A stretch of DNA of 64,000 nt from Sparassis latifolia (Eukaryota; Basidiomycota; Agaricomycetes; Polyporales; Sparassidaceae), in the NCBI GenBank assembly GCA_018466975.1, contig CM031558.1, forward strand, positions 1,612,001 through 1,676,000, given 5' to 3'. This document shows, piece by piece, positions 23,084 through 35,262 of this stretch. Numbering within the stretch: position 1 is the first letter of the stretch; each line of letters starts with the position of its first letter. The notes beneath the pieces were generated by a model that did no database searches, was not told the DNA's origin, and worked only from the letters and a program-made list of their open reading frames with translations. Made by a program: the position numbers and the translations under genes.

Positions 23084-25599
23084 ATGGCTTCCAGGGAGCT
23101 CAGACAATTCACGAGAGACGAGGTTTCGCAGGTACGCCTCCGCGCACCGGTAGATCTGATCTGTCGCATTGACCGCCGAGATCCCGTCTAGCATAACAAG
23201 CCGGACGACCTGGTAGGTTTTTTGAAATCTGGGAAATGGTCTTATCCGAGTCAACCATGTTGTCTGCAGTGGATTATTGTCGACTCCAAAGTATATGATG
23301 TCACCAGATTTAAAGATCTCCATCCCGGAGGCGCGTCGGTATTCCTCGAAGAGGATATTAGTGAGTAGGGTTTCGCCTTCCTATCTACAATATTGCTGAC
23401 CGATATGTCCTTGCGGACCGTTGTATCTCAAACAGGCGGTCGAGACGCGACCGAAGCCTTCTATGGGCTTCACCGTCACGAGGTGCTCAAGAGGCCTCAA
23501 TACGCTCGCTTGCAAATTGGTACAGTCCAAGGCGAGCAGAGTATCGTGATTGATGGCGTACCTGGTGAGGTTAGTGAAGTACCCTATGCGGAGCCAACTT
23601 GGCTTGTCGAAGGATACTACAGCCCGTACTTCACGGAGGTGAGGCCCCAAGAGACTCCCAGCCACTCTGAAGTTAACTTTTCCTTATCAGAACCATAGGC
23701 AGTTCCAGAAGATTGTCAGGAAGTTTGTTGACGAATTCGTTGTCCCGGACGCTCGAGTGAGTTTTACACGATGTTGTTACTCGCTCACTCGACTCTTAAC
23801 AATACCAAAGGCTAGAGAGGAAGACGGCAAACGGCCGTCGCAAAGTGTAATTGACAAGATGGCGTAAGTGTAAGTTACCAGACCTTGCTGTGCTTTTCTT
23901 ACATTTAGATACTCCAGCGAGATGAACATCCACGCCATGCGTATGGGACCCGGAAAGCATCTCAAGGGACTCAAGTTGATGGGTGGTATCGTTGCACCTG
24001 AAGAGGTAAACACTGTGTCCTTGCAGAATTCTTTCTCTTATTTACTCATTCCGCCCTCGATAGTTCGACTACTTCCACGAAGTACGTGCCCATGAAGATC
24101 CTTTGTCTCGCCTAAGCACTGAATGCTTGTGCAGTTAATCATTACCCAGGAACTTGTCCGATGTGGTTCACGCGGCTACGGAGATGGTCTCTATGGCGGT
24201 GTCGTCATTGGTCTTCCACCTGTCATGAATTTTGGGGCTCCTCACCTCAAGGAGCGCATCACGAAAGAGACGCTCTCGGGACAGAAATTTATCTGCCTCG
24301 CTATTTCTGAAGCTTTCGCTGGTTCCGATGTAGCGGGGTTGAAGACCGCCGCGAAGAAGACTGAAGACGGCAAGCACTGGGTCATCAATGGAACTAAGAA
24401 GTGGATCACCGACGGAATGTGAGTATTTGCTCCTGTCGCCTCGGGAGTTATATTGATTGTCACTCTTTAGGTATGCGGACTAGTGAGTGACATTATTACC
24501 TGTATTACTTACTCGAAATTCTGATGAACGTCAGCTTTGTGGTCGGTTGCAAGACTGAGGTTAGTCCTTTAATCGACTGGTACCCCCCACCAGGAAATTC
24601 TTAATATTCTGCAGAACGGACTTACAGTGATCCTCGTCGAGCGAGGTGATGGCGTAGAGACCAAATCTATCAAGACATCCTACTCTCCTACCGCCGGCAC
24701 AGCTTATATCACCTTCGACAACGTCAAGGTGCCCGTAGAGAATACTTTGGGTCCTGAGGGCGGAGGCGCCTTTGTGATTCTCAGGTCCGTGTTCACGCTG
24801 TATAGTGCACACGTTGTTTGATTATTCGTGTGCCCCCTTAGTAACTTCAACCATGAGCGATGGGTGATGTGCTGTGGTTCGGCCAGATCGCAGCGCGTTA
24901 TTGTTGAAGAATGCTTAAAGTCCGTGATTTGATCCATCAAGTTGTAGTTGAGTCTGATTAATAGGATCGCAGGTGGGTCAGCCAGCGCAAGGCGTTCGGC
25001 AAGCCCCTCAGCTCTCAGGCTGTTATTCGCAGCAAACTTGCCCAGATGATTGCGCGCACTGAGAGCGTACATAACTGGCTCGAGAATGTTACATATCAGA
25101 TGAACAACATGGTTAGCACACTTTATGACGGTGACGCATGCGTGAAATTAATTGCCTTTCGGTTTTGCGCCAGAATTATAAGAAGCAGGCGCAGTTACTT
25201 GCTGGGTGTGTATCTTTGCTTGAACCTTGACTTAATGCCTAATTTCACTCTTTGTAGGCAAATCGGTCTATTAAAAATGTATTCCACGCGTTGCGCACAG
25301 GAGACCGCGCGAGATGCCGTTCAGATATTTGGTGGCAGAGGTGTTACGAAGACGGGCATGGGAAGCGCAATCGAGCATGTAGGCCGTGATATATTGTTTT
25401 TCCATGACCCTTCCTGACGTTATTCCGCTCTGCAGTACCACCGAACGGTGACGTTCGATTCCCTACTCGGAGGAGGTAAGAATAATCTGCTATGTCGTCT
25501 ATTCCTTCACTAATTGTCTCTCATGTAGCTGAGGATGTCCTGGGCGACCTAGGAGTACGACAGGCACTGAAGAACATGCCAAAGGACACTAGACTATGA
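23084..25599 (+). CDS. Cytochrome b5-acyl-CoA dehydrogenase fusion
   Basis: Eighteen exons give 522 aa: 23084-23131, 23192-23212, 23270-23360, 23436-23638, 23691-23756, 23811-23863, 23909-24005, 24064-24081, 24135-24418, 24471-24482, 24535-24559, 24615-24784, 24842-24919, 24973-25111, 25174-25205, 25258-25378, 25436-25475, 25529-25599. Phases agree at all 17 junctions. Residues 1-75 form a cytochrome b5 heme domain with HPGG (41-44) and a second histidine in YGLHRHEVL. The remainder is an FAD-dependent acyl-CoA dehydrogenase: AISEAFAGSDVAGL, WVINGTKKWITDG, WVSQRKAFGKPL, VQIFGGRGVT and GAEDVLGDLGVRQAL. It should oxidise acyl-CoA to the 2-enoyl form; fungal fusions of this type are known, but the electron acceptor and compartment are not established here. 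Four exons are 12-25 nt, remarkably small. Confidence 0.92.
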
Positions 25600-25808
25600 G
25601 TACCCAAGAATGAACATTAATTATCACCTTACTGTTGTAATTCTAGCCATTTGATTCACTACATTATTCATATGTTTTCAAATTCAGAGAGCTTCCCCGA
25701 ACACCGCAACGGTAGTCGAGGAAGTTCTCCCAGGTCGAAATTCTTGTTCGAATTTCCGCCTTCCATCCCCACCGCTACTCAGCGCTCTGATAACCCGAAT
25801 TCCCATCG

Positions 25809-26480
25809 ATGCCGACTGTATTTAAGGATCCTCTGCTTCCTCCCCAGTTCGTACAGGAAGTCATGTCTGATCCTGTTATGGTGGACTATTCTTCCTCTGT
25901 ATACACACTCCGGGCACAAGAGGAACGTCAAGCCTTAGTACTCTGGGAGAAACCTCATGGTCACCCTGATTTGCGTCTCAACAGCACGGACCCCTCTGGC
26001 AATGTGGTTAAGAGCGTGACTAAACTGCAGCTCTCCGCCTCCATGGGAAACGTGCTTGCCGTTTGTGAATTTCTGCGATGCGGTGCATCAGGATTCAGTT
26101 GACAGAGAAGACCACGAGGGGTGCACCCCTCTATATCTCACTCTCCGCGAAATGACCAACTTCGCCAACCCACGCTTGACTTTCTCGAGGAATGGGAGAC
26201 AGCTGACAGGCCCGGAGAAGATGAAGGTATTCCAGCGGCTCGTGTGGGTCTCGCGCATTCTCCTGGAGCAGCATGCCGATCCTAATATTGCGGTCGACGG
26301 TAATTTCGGTGTTCCATGAGTCTCGCGTACGCTGCAAGGTCCAAGAACACTATTGCTCTCCACAGACATGGCGCCAACTCGTCTCCACAACGCCAGCTAC
26401 AGCAAGCATCTCGTATGGATCGCGTGCAGTTCCGTCACATCAGCAAAACCCAACTTTTACTTAAAAAGGTACTTAAATGA
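25809..26480 (+). pseudogene. Ankyrin-repeat protein, broken
   Basis: The frame opens MPTVFKDPLLPPQFVQEV and soon shows ankyrin-type helices: LQLSASMGNVLAVCEFLRCGAS, then in a second frame DHEGCTPLYLTLREM and RILLEQHADPN, then in a third frame LAYAARSKNTIALLHRHGAN. Two shifts are needed, one at about 26089-26095 where a short GGATTCA insertion repeats flanking TCA, and one at about 26312. The third frame runs straight into a MITE at 26438. No GT-AG intron explains the shifts. The gene is either a recent pseudogene or contains assembly errors. Confidence 0.72.
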
Positions 26481-26661
26481 CTTAAATGGACTTACAATCC
26501 TTATTTAAGGGTATAAGGTCAAAAAGGAGCCTAATGCATATTACATGAGTGTCTGAAATCAGACTTATTGACACTTATTTGAAGACTTATTACCTTAAAT
26601 AAGGGTTGTAAGACCGAAAAGTCAAAATAGCTCTGTAAGAAAAAGTTGGGTTTTGCTGATG
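26438..26661. mobile_element. 224-bp foldback MITE
   Basis: The ends are a perfect 21-bp inverted repeat starting CATCAGCAAAACCC. The arms stay complementary further inward (TTACAATCCTTATTTAAGG against CCTTAAATAAGGGTTGTAA), so most of the element can fold on itself. No convincing target duplication is visible. It has no coding capacity and sits at the 3' end of the broken ankyrin gene. Confidence 0.82.
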
Positions 26662-28700
26662 CAATTGGTCAAATTGAATGACAATCTCTTCATGTTAGAA
26701 ATCGCGCCTTAGTTCCCAAATAGAAAGGTAGTGATGGCGGGTCAAGATGCATTGGGGCGCGTGATTACGTGTTCTAAAATAGATTTCTGTATATATACAG
26801 TTCTAGAAGCTCCACTTTATATAAGCAAATTTCCTTCTTTGTCTTTCTTTGTAATCATGCTCTCGGCTTGTCTGCCCTTGGGCGCTCCCCAATTTCTGGA
26901 GCTCCAGAAATTTGGGTGCTACTTTCCAACACTTCAGGCCTCCTCGGGTATGCTCATGTTGGTCAGATAAGTCAGTCGATAAGTGCCATAGCAAGGAGGA
27001 GAAGATCTATCCTCTTGCATTCCCATGTGTTTGTCACTCCGGAAAGGTGTACCGTCAGTGCTGCCACAAGCACATCAGCAAAAGGTCATGCATCTTGGTC
27101 TGTCTTCAGCATCTTGAAGGCATCTTGGTGCACTTACACTCTTGCTTTTGTCTTGACGGTCTTGTTCTTTCCAAGCATTTGACCACCTTAATGCTATCAA
27201 GTGCAGTTCAAGCACTGTAATATTCATGCTTCAAATTTTCAAGCTTTTAGGCTTTCAGGGACACATGGATTTATCTCGAGATGGCTCGCAGTATTAAATA
27301 TATTATCTACATTCAGAGGAGTACACAAAAAACCCTCTGAATCACATGTACTTTGTGGTATACGAAATTCAGCAGTGCTCGCTGCTCTCATTGCCCCCAA
27401 TCATGCTCCGTGTACGGCCACATGCACGCGGGGAGTCACTCACGCCACATGAGTATACTGTGCAGGCCACCAGGGTCTGCCCTCATCCTCCTCATTGCTC
27501 GTGCCAGTGTTTCCTAACCCATATCACATCATTGTGCTCACCTACAAAGTGTCTTGTGTGTACATCACAGCAGTAAGGCAGGCAATGAACAATATTGTCT
27601 TCCAGAGCACCCGAGACTTGAAAGGAACTTACATCAAGCTTTGAGATTCAGGAGACAATCTCTAGTACATACACACACAAGCTGATGATAGAAGGGAGGG
27701 ACAAGATTTCAAAGCTTTCGAGACTCCGAGCATCGGCCGCGGGCACGTGATCTAAGAACAAACACCAACAACAGTTGAGTTTCATCGCCACATCACTGCG
27801 AGTACAGTGTAATGGCACCACTTTGCACACCAAAGAACCTTTGCTGGATTTCTCGGACTCCGGCATCATCTTTCCTAAATATAAGTAGACAGAAAATTTC
27901 TAAAGTATCTTAAGATCTATATACCCATTTTTGCAATATTTTATTCTGTATGGTAGGGAACATACAGGCTTCGGACTGAGCAAGGTGGGAAATGCATGAA
28001 ATGCACCGCATTGCACACCTGTGGGAATGGTCCATCAGTCTGCTTTCAGTGCTGTGGCAGTAAGAAGCACCTGCTTTATGACACATTGTGACTGTGCACT
28101 GACCATAAATTTTTGCTACAGGATGCAGTTTCCCTCGAACCCTTTCTTAGCAAGGGAACAAAAGATTTAAAAACATATCACTTCCATATAAAATCACAGT
28201 TTTATGTAAGAGTAGCCTCCTGTTGTAGCATCCCTGGCACAAAAGTGCTACTAGGCTAGTTCTAGCATTTTAGCCGATCTCAAAATTTTCTGTCCATGCA
28301 ATTCTTCACCATTTGCCTCAGGAATTTGCATAATAAAGGATCTAATAGATTACTAGATACACAAAAAACAGTAGGCTGGCCAGGTAAAAATTGAGAGTGT
28401 GCCTGGCCAATGGATGTCAAAGGTAATCTTAAGATTATGTAGTCTGATAAGCAGCATAAATTTATAAGAGCTTATAGTATAAAGGCAATGATCTTATAGT
28501 TTAGAGGTGACAGTCTTATTACACAAAGGTGATAGTCTTAACAGCAGTATATTTGCTTCAAGTTCTAATAAAAGTAGACAGTCATTATTCACTTAACACA
28601 TTTTTTCATCTGCCACCATCTCTTATCTAAGAATTAATAAATAGCAAAAGTCAACTTAGCTTTATATAGTACTAGGGTTTAAAAGAAATTGGCATAGATT
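26662..28700. other. Entry into the AT-rich repeat block
   Basis: No intact gene. A 22-bp palindrome centred on GAGCTC lies at 26891-26912. Two short Cys/His-rich frames occur, one at about 26970-27110 and one at about 27985-28085. The sequence becomes AT-rich from about 28.1 kb. Confidence 0.55.
26975..27115 (+). pseudogene. Cys-rich fragment resembling a SEC-C-type motif
   Basis: Within an open frame (26912-27220) the residues PCVCHSGKVYRQCCHKH follow the C-x-C-x-S-G-K-x-Y-x-x-C-C order of SEC-C metal-binding motifs. The frame has no plausible start context or neighbouring exon, and a weakly similar C-rich string (TCGNGPSVCFQCCGSKKH) lies at about 28000-28060. Both are probably relics of one repeat family. 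Low confidence. Confidence 0.3.
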
Positions 28701-28719
28701 TTGAAGGTTTTTATAGTTT

Positions 28720-28870
28720 TATAGTCTAGAGGTGATAGTCTTACAGTCTGTATATAGTAAAATAACATACTTCAGATAGAATAAGCCTTATAAGTTAAAC
28801 ATGTAGCTTACACATAAGTTAAACATGTAGCAGACTATATAATCTTCTTAACAATGTTTACTATTGGCCT
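28720..28870. repeat. Dispersed repeat, copies at 29790-29930 and 30424-30470
   Basis: The string beginning GGTGATAGTCTTACAGTCTGTATA is repeated at 29.8 kb, and its right end (ending AACAATGTTTACTATTGGCCT) at 30.43 kb. The second copy is therefore split by about 500 bp of other sequence. Confidence 0.7.
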
Positions 28871-29079
28871 ATCTTAAAAAGACAGAGGCAGATGGTGATG
28901 AAACAGGAACAAGACTTCATTGTGTATAAGTAGGAGTAACAATGCATAAGAGATCTAAACATACCTTTTTTATGTATATTTAGAAGTAAGGAAAATGCAA
29001 CAAAGAACATTTGGACATGAGTGTAATCATAGAGCAAGTAACTACAAACAGTCCAGTGCATGTGATCATTGTAAGTATG

Positions 29080-29735
29080 CGGTGTGCTTACACTCTTCCC
29101 CATCATATTTTCTTCATCTCTGAGCCTCACAAACATTGAGAGCAGTGCAGTTGAGTAATTCATATTGGGAAAGCCATTAATCACCTTCCACATCACATCC
29201 TTTCCATTGGATGAGATATTAGAAGCTGCATTCTTGGCAGTGTTCATTAAGGATTCTGTTAATTTCTCACTCTTCAGTGCCAACTTCTGTGATAATAGGA
29301 CTGAGGCAATCAGGTTGGTGCATGCAGAAGAGGAGGAGATCATTTGGCCAATAATGCTCAAGTTGGGATGAGTGAAATGTGGGAATGACCTTCATAGTTT
29401 CTGAGAGTTGTAGTGTGTAATGGGAAGTTTCGGGGTACACTGCAGTAATTTGATAAGGGCCATCAAATATCGGTATGAATTTTGCCACATGTGTATTGCC
29501 ACATTGCATGTAATCATGCCTACAATGCAATGTAGATAATAGAACCTTATCACAAATGGCAAAGTGAGGATTGGAGTCACAATGGACATTTGCAGTGTCA
29601 GCCTGACCAACCTTTTCTGCAAGAAGATTGTCTTGAGATTTGAGGGAGTTGACTTCAATACAACGGATAAGATCAGCCACAGTGGTAGCATTGAGTTCAG
29701 AGGTCTGCAAAGCAATGGAGAAGACATTAGCATGG
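29080..29735 (-). pseudogene. Ty3/gypsy chromovirus integrase tail and chromodomain remnant
   Basis: Minus-strand frame 29710-29267 shows the integrase C-terminal module (DKVLLSTLHCRHD, AKFIPIFDGPYQI, TFHSSQLEHYWPND). It then runs through stops into a chromodomain-like string (EINRILNEH, YLIQWKGCDVEGD, WLSQYEL). At least three stop codons break the chromodomain; two can be explained by single C-to-T or G-to-A changes. It is a decayed chromovirus relic. Confidence 0.75.
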
Positions 29736-30519
29736 AAAAGAGGGGGAATAATTCATAGAGAACATCTCATGCACAGCTGGAAGTTTTATAGTTTACAGGT
29801 GATAGTCTTATAGTGTAAAGGTGATAGTCTTATAGTGTAAAAGTGATAGGCTTACAGTCTGTATATTCCAAAATAACATGCTTCAGATAGAATAAGCCTT
29901 GTAAGTTAAACATGTAGCCTACTTCTGCATCCAAAAAAAGGCAGAAGAGGCAGTAACTAACTTGTTGAGGCATAGTATGAAGTGAGATTTTAAGGAGAAA
30001 GTGTCACCATTATAAAGATGAGCTAAGCAGGTTATAAACTAAGATATAAAAGTAAGGTAATTATAATACTTGTATTTGCATGTCCCTAGGTCACAGTAAT
30101 CACTGTGGCTACTAATAACTATAAATAAAACTCAAAATCTCACTTCAGAGTATCCTGCTAGATAGATGAGAAATGCGAGATGAGAGAATAAGACTTAAGA
30201 ACAATGAAGTTTACAATTACTTCATAGCAGAGCTAGGTTTAGCATCATGAAATTATAGTATATTGACTTTGTGTTTAATTGTGACAGTGAACAGAACTCA
30301 AAAGAAAATGTTTTTAATCAGCAGCATAAAAGCTTGTATGAAAAAACTATAAGCACTTACACATGCAGACTATAAGCACTCACCTAATTGAGCTACAAGT
30401 ACTTATACTTGAAGTAAGTAAAACAGACTATATAATCTTAAGATTAACAATGTTTACTATTGGCCTAGCAGGTGTGCAATGTGATGGGGGTGTGCAAAGT
30501 GGTGCTGTTACACTGTACT

Positions 30520-32287
30520 TCCTCTGAGCCACACTGCCTGCTTTGATGAGCTGACCTCCCATTGCTTTATGTCAGCATGACAAAGGGCTCCCTGCAACAG
30601 GGGGCAAAGAGTGAAGACTCGCTGGATGTGAGACTGCCGGTGGATGCGAGACATGATGCGAGAATGTCCGCAGCAGTGACACAAGACATGAGAACAAGAT
30701 GTGAACATAGGAGTGGACCGCAGCATGACATGCAGCAGTGATAGCACTGTGCTGCTCATAGGACATTGAAATATGGCGCAGAGGATGAAGAGCATGTGAA
30801 CATTTTACACTGCTTGCGGGCCCACAAAATATCTTATCAGAGTGTCGGCCAAGGTAGAGGGGGTTTATTGAAGTATGTGCCATCATCTTGAGGTTTCTGA
30901 TCCTGAACTTGGCCCTTGCAAATCTTCGCATCATATCTGGCATATCCCTCATGATTGCTAATGTCACATTTATAAGCTGACTGTATTGTTCACAGGACAT
31001 CCAAAATTCGGGTTGGATCATCCAACGTGCATTGAAGAACCTCTGCGCAACAGGGGGTGAAGACTGTGGTGCTCTCTGAATACTGCAATTGCAAAAATGT
31101 CAGTGACAGTGAGACAATGTGAGGATAGGGTATACATCTTGAAAGAGGCAGCAGGATGATGTGTAGTACTCGCAGCTTAGAAATATGGCATCAGAGAGGT
31201 GATGGAGCCTCTGAAAGCACCCATGATGTGAGGGACATGAGCACTTGTAGTGCAAATTTGCCGTGGCAAGGGACAGACATTTAGGTATGTGTTATCCTCT
31301 AAAGAGCTTTGAGGATTGTGATACTCATTGTGCATCATACAGATCCTCACCCTGTGCTTGTCTCATTGATCAACAGCTGGCCAGGCCCTTCTTCATACGT
31401 GAACTGTGCATGTCGCTCATGAGAACTCTAAGAATTGGGTCAGATCGTCTGTGCAGTGAGTCTTACTATTTTGTTTATGTGGTGGATGTGAGACTGTCTA
31501 TTATGTTACTCATGACATTGAATTAGTAGCTCCTATATATATTCCTATATTGTGGTAGTTACAGTTTGTATGCACTTAACCCATATTGAAAAACTTCCTT
31601 GCATCTTGTTTGTGCATTGAATCAAACTTGAGTCAGACTTTAATAGCAATTGACTGGCTTGAGAACGACTTGATGCTGCTTTTTCAAGAAATGAACATCA
31701 TTACTGAAGACCATGCTGTCCTGGACACTGAACATCTTGAACATCTTGATAAGACTGGTAAGACCGATAAGATAAATTTCCCCTTTTGCTGATGTGGGCG
31801 GTGCTTGTGATCGAGAAGTGGGATAATGCTTCTTATAGGATTGCTCATTTCTCTGACCACACCTTGCATGTGCCCGAGGGTCTGTGCTTAGTGATCAAGG
31901 GCATGTGGAAACTGCATCACCAGTTTTAAGAGCTGAAGTCGCTGCTTGAGCTTGAAATATCCGAACTGACCGAGGATAAAAGGGGCATGGAACAGGAACA
32001 CAGCAGCAGAGTTAGTTGCGAAGGGCTCAATTGATCTAGCATTCACATATGAGATGAAGTAGCTTGATGTCACCCCTCTGTAGGTGCTCGACTATTTGTG
32101 TGATTGATGCACGGGTTCACTGAGATGCTCATGTTAGCTCACATGGCCATAGGGACAGTCAACATCAATGCAAAGAGAGGCAGACAGCATGGAATGTGAC
32201 TATAGACCAGTATATTGAAGAAGGCGATGACCCACACATCTATACTATAAGAGACAAGAGGAGACAAAGCTGCAACCTGATTAGTCA
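30520..32287. other. AT-rich, no recognised gene
   Basis: Open frames here are short and without domains. Parts of both strands read like decayed element coding sequence, but no motif is clear enough to name. Confidence 0.5.
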
Positions 32288-33600
32288 GTAATACGCTCCC
32301 TGCAACTCTTGAGTCTGGCCTCTGAAAAACACATTTTTCAGTGATCTCTCAGATCTCACCACTCTATGCCTTAGCTGCTGAGATGCATCTGACTCTTTCG
32401 CAACACTCTGCAAACTTTCGCGACTTTGCTCAACTTCGCTCGACACCTTGTGACTTCTCTCTGAGGTTTGACATTCTTTCGTCACTCATACACCACTCTT
32501 GCATCTCCCCTCTGTCAGATACCACTTACCCATTGTCCTTTGGTCTAGTCTGATGCACCCTGGTCAATTTCCTTCTAAGTCCATACTTCCCTGACATTGC
32601 ACCCCCTCTCTGGATGTCACACCAATTCGCTGGTTTGTCGCGCCAATTTATTGGTGTTGCTCAATGGTCGCACCCTCTTGTTTTGCAAATTCTATGCCCT
32701 TTATCATTTCACCTTCCCCTTCAAAGCCTCTACCTTCATGCTGGACTGGAGATGCCATTTGAGTGTTCCATGTGGTTCAGGACAAGTAGCATATGTTTTC
32801 TTTCAATTTCCCTCTACTTTACCATTCATCTCCATCGCTAACATATGACGTTCACCTCCTCGCTCACTTTACCTATTTTTCTATTGGTCCTAGACTATTG
32901 CAACTCTCTTCAATGTCAAGATTCATCTTCCGACATTTTGTGACTTCCGTATTTTCTCTCCCTTCTTTCCCTTTCTATAAATACCTGCTGTATCAATATT
33001 GATTACCATCAAAGACCAGTAGGAGATTTCCCCCTTCACTTCAAATCACCGAGAAACTGCATTTACTGCAATAGTGACTTCAAAATGCGATATACCCCAC
33101 TGCAATATAGTGACATAGCGAGACTGCATACTGCATTTAAAGACTGCGACTGCGACTGTAATAGCGAACTGTGACACTGCAATAGCAACATAGCAACATA
33201 GCGATATACCACCTGTATTAGTCTTACTTCGACTTTTGCATTAGACTGACTGTAACTTCGTCGAGACAGCGAATACTGCATTTCCCTATAGCGTTCTCCC
33301 CTCACAGATAGTTTTCTTCCTCCTTTGTGAATTAGTTCATCTTCACCTACGAGTTTGGCGATCACATTGCGACCTTAGCTTCTCATCTCTGACTTTCGTG
33401 ACTTTGTCATAGATTGTCGCTTGACTTCGCGTTCTCATCGCAAGTCCTCATTCATTTACAGGTTATATCCCCCTTAGGCTTTGGTCAAGGTTCTGAGACC
33501 CACTTGCATCATTTACAGTGTTGCATTGCCCTTTCTCTCTCCCACACAGATTCCTCTTATTTTAGTTAGGTTTTGTTCTATTATACTCTTTGGAAGAGAA
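32288..33600 (+). repeat. LTR-like repeat, copy A
   Basis: Its first ~900 bp match 39926-40845 at roughly 85 % by eye in the same orientation. Its last ~400 bp (33190-33600) match 41140-41520 in the opposite orientation. It contains a TATAAAT box and a conserved stretch downstream of it, as in LTR promoters. No flanking internal domain could be assigned. Confidence 0.6.
32976..32982 (+). promoter_or_regulatory. TATA box in LTR-like repeat A
   Basis: CTATAAATACCTGCTGTAT is conserved with 40605-40612 in copy B while surrounding bases have diverged, which supports a core promoter. Confidence 0.5.
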
Positions 33601-35262
33601 TGTTGTGCAGTAAATGCATCTGCTGTAAGTACAACTTTTCCAGAATGTTGGACTAAATGCCTTGCTTCTCTGTTTCATACATTCTTGTAGGCAGAATCTT
33701 ATTTTTTCTACTAGTATATAGACACACTGGGTTACTTTGTCTCTTAACTTGTTTGATGAAAGTTATAGAATGTTCACATCAGATGCTATATAATAAATGT
33801 TATATGAGGTTAGCTTAGGCATTATCACAGAAAGTGTCAAATATCTTTTAAGACATGATAACAAGTACTATTATTTGGCCTGTTTCAGTTAATGTATAAC
33901 CTGACAAACTTGCTGTACTAGTAACAGCAATATAGTATTTTTAACACTATAGGTGAATTTAGAAATTTAGTGTGATTGCTAAAGACCTTAGACATCCTGA
34001 AGTATATTTTGGGAGGTCCATTTTATATGGTACAGGAGGTCCACAGTTTAAGAGAGAGGTTTCAGGAGGTCCATTCTCTGTAGGATAGGTGAATTTAGAA
34101 ACTTAATGTGATTGCTAAAGATCTTAGACATTCTAAAGTAGTATTTTGAGAGGTTCATTGCACAAAATTAGGACCTTGAGAGGTTTAAAATAGAGGCCTT
34201 AGAAGGTCCATTCTCTGTAAGATGGGAGATACATTAAGTAAAATCAGAATCTTGGGAGGCCCATTCTGTATGTGATGGGAGGTCCATTCTACTAAAAAGA
34301 GATCTTAAAAAGTCCATTCTCTGTCAGACAGGAGGTCCATCACTCCAATAGAAATCTTGGAAAGTTCATTATTTATCAGGCAGAAGATCTATGACATAAA
34401 TTCTGAACCTTGAGACATCCATTTTCAGTTAAACAGGAGGTCCATTATAAAAAGTCAGGGCTTTGAGAGGTTCAATATATATGAGATAAAAGGTCCTTTT
34501 TATATAAGGTAAAAGGTTTATTCCATATAAGACATAACATCCAGTATATTAATGAGAGGTGTATTAGTAATAAATAGTATATGCTCAGCACTACATATAT
34601 AAATGAATTTGCATATATTATAATCTAAAGTTAACTGGTAGTCTATGATAGCAGCTTCTATTATATAATATAGTACAAAATATATAATTTATTCCTGCAT
34701 TGACAAGTCAGTTGTTCAAGAAGGTCTGGAATGACATCTACTTTAACAAGTCATTCACGCTTGAAAGATATACTCTTAGCAAGATGTCTCAAATACTTAG
34801 AAAAACACATATATGCCATGATTAAATGCCAGTTTACATTTGTGAAATGCTCAATATACATTTACAGCCTTAGAAATATAGGTCTAGCATGCATAGTAAG
34901 AAAAAACCAAGCAACAAAGTATCTATTATATAATAAGCTATAAGTCAGAAAGTGGAAAATACCAGACTATAGGAGGTCCAGAATATCCCCTGGCACCCTT
35001 TGACCAGTAATAACACAAGGGAGGTCCATGAGAGAACCTATATAACAGGGATGACCTAAAGCCCATAAGTCACTTCAGATAGTATCAATAAGTAACTTTC
35101 ATATCAGGACCTCCTCAATTGTGAGATATCCCACAAGGCCAGTGGGCCATCACAAATTCCATAGGCAGACCATCCCCTGGGGGCTCTTAGCCACAACAAC
35201 AGTAGATTATATTGAGGCTAAGAGCTAGAGATAGGAGGTATCCTGAAGTGCAAAAGACATTA
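33600..35262. mobile_element. Diverged relative of the 50.5-51.9 kb inverted-repeat element
   Basis: The right end (35190-35262: CTCTTAGCC... to CCTGAAGTG) matches the right end of the element at 50518-51945, and 33.62-34.0 kb matches its interior (51.13-51.50 kb). The left terminus is missing. The body carries at least six copies of a GGAGGTCCA-like motif spread over 1 kb, reminiscent of subterminal transposase-binding repeats. Confidence 0.55.

Larger units (their letters stand above)
27802..30519. mobile_element. Possible inverted-repeat-bounded composite element
   Basis: A 31-bp inverted repeat (27802-27832 and 30489-30519; 29 of 31 positions match) starts AGTACAGTGTAA and bounds 2.7 kb of AT-rich sequence that contains the chromovirus remnant. 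No flanking target duplication is seen. It may be the ends of an old DNA transposon that took in other repeats. Confidence 0.4.
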
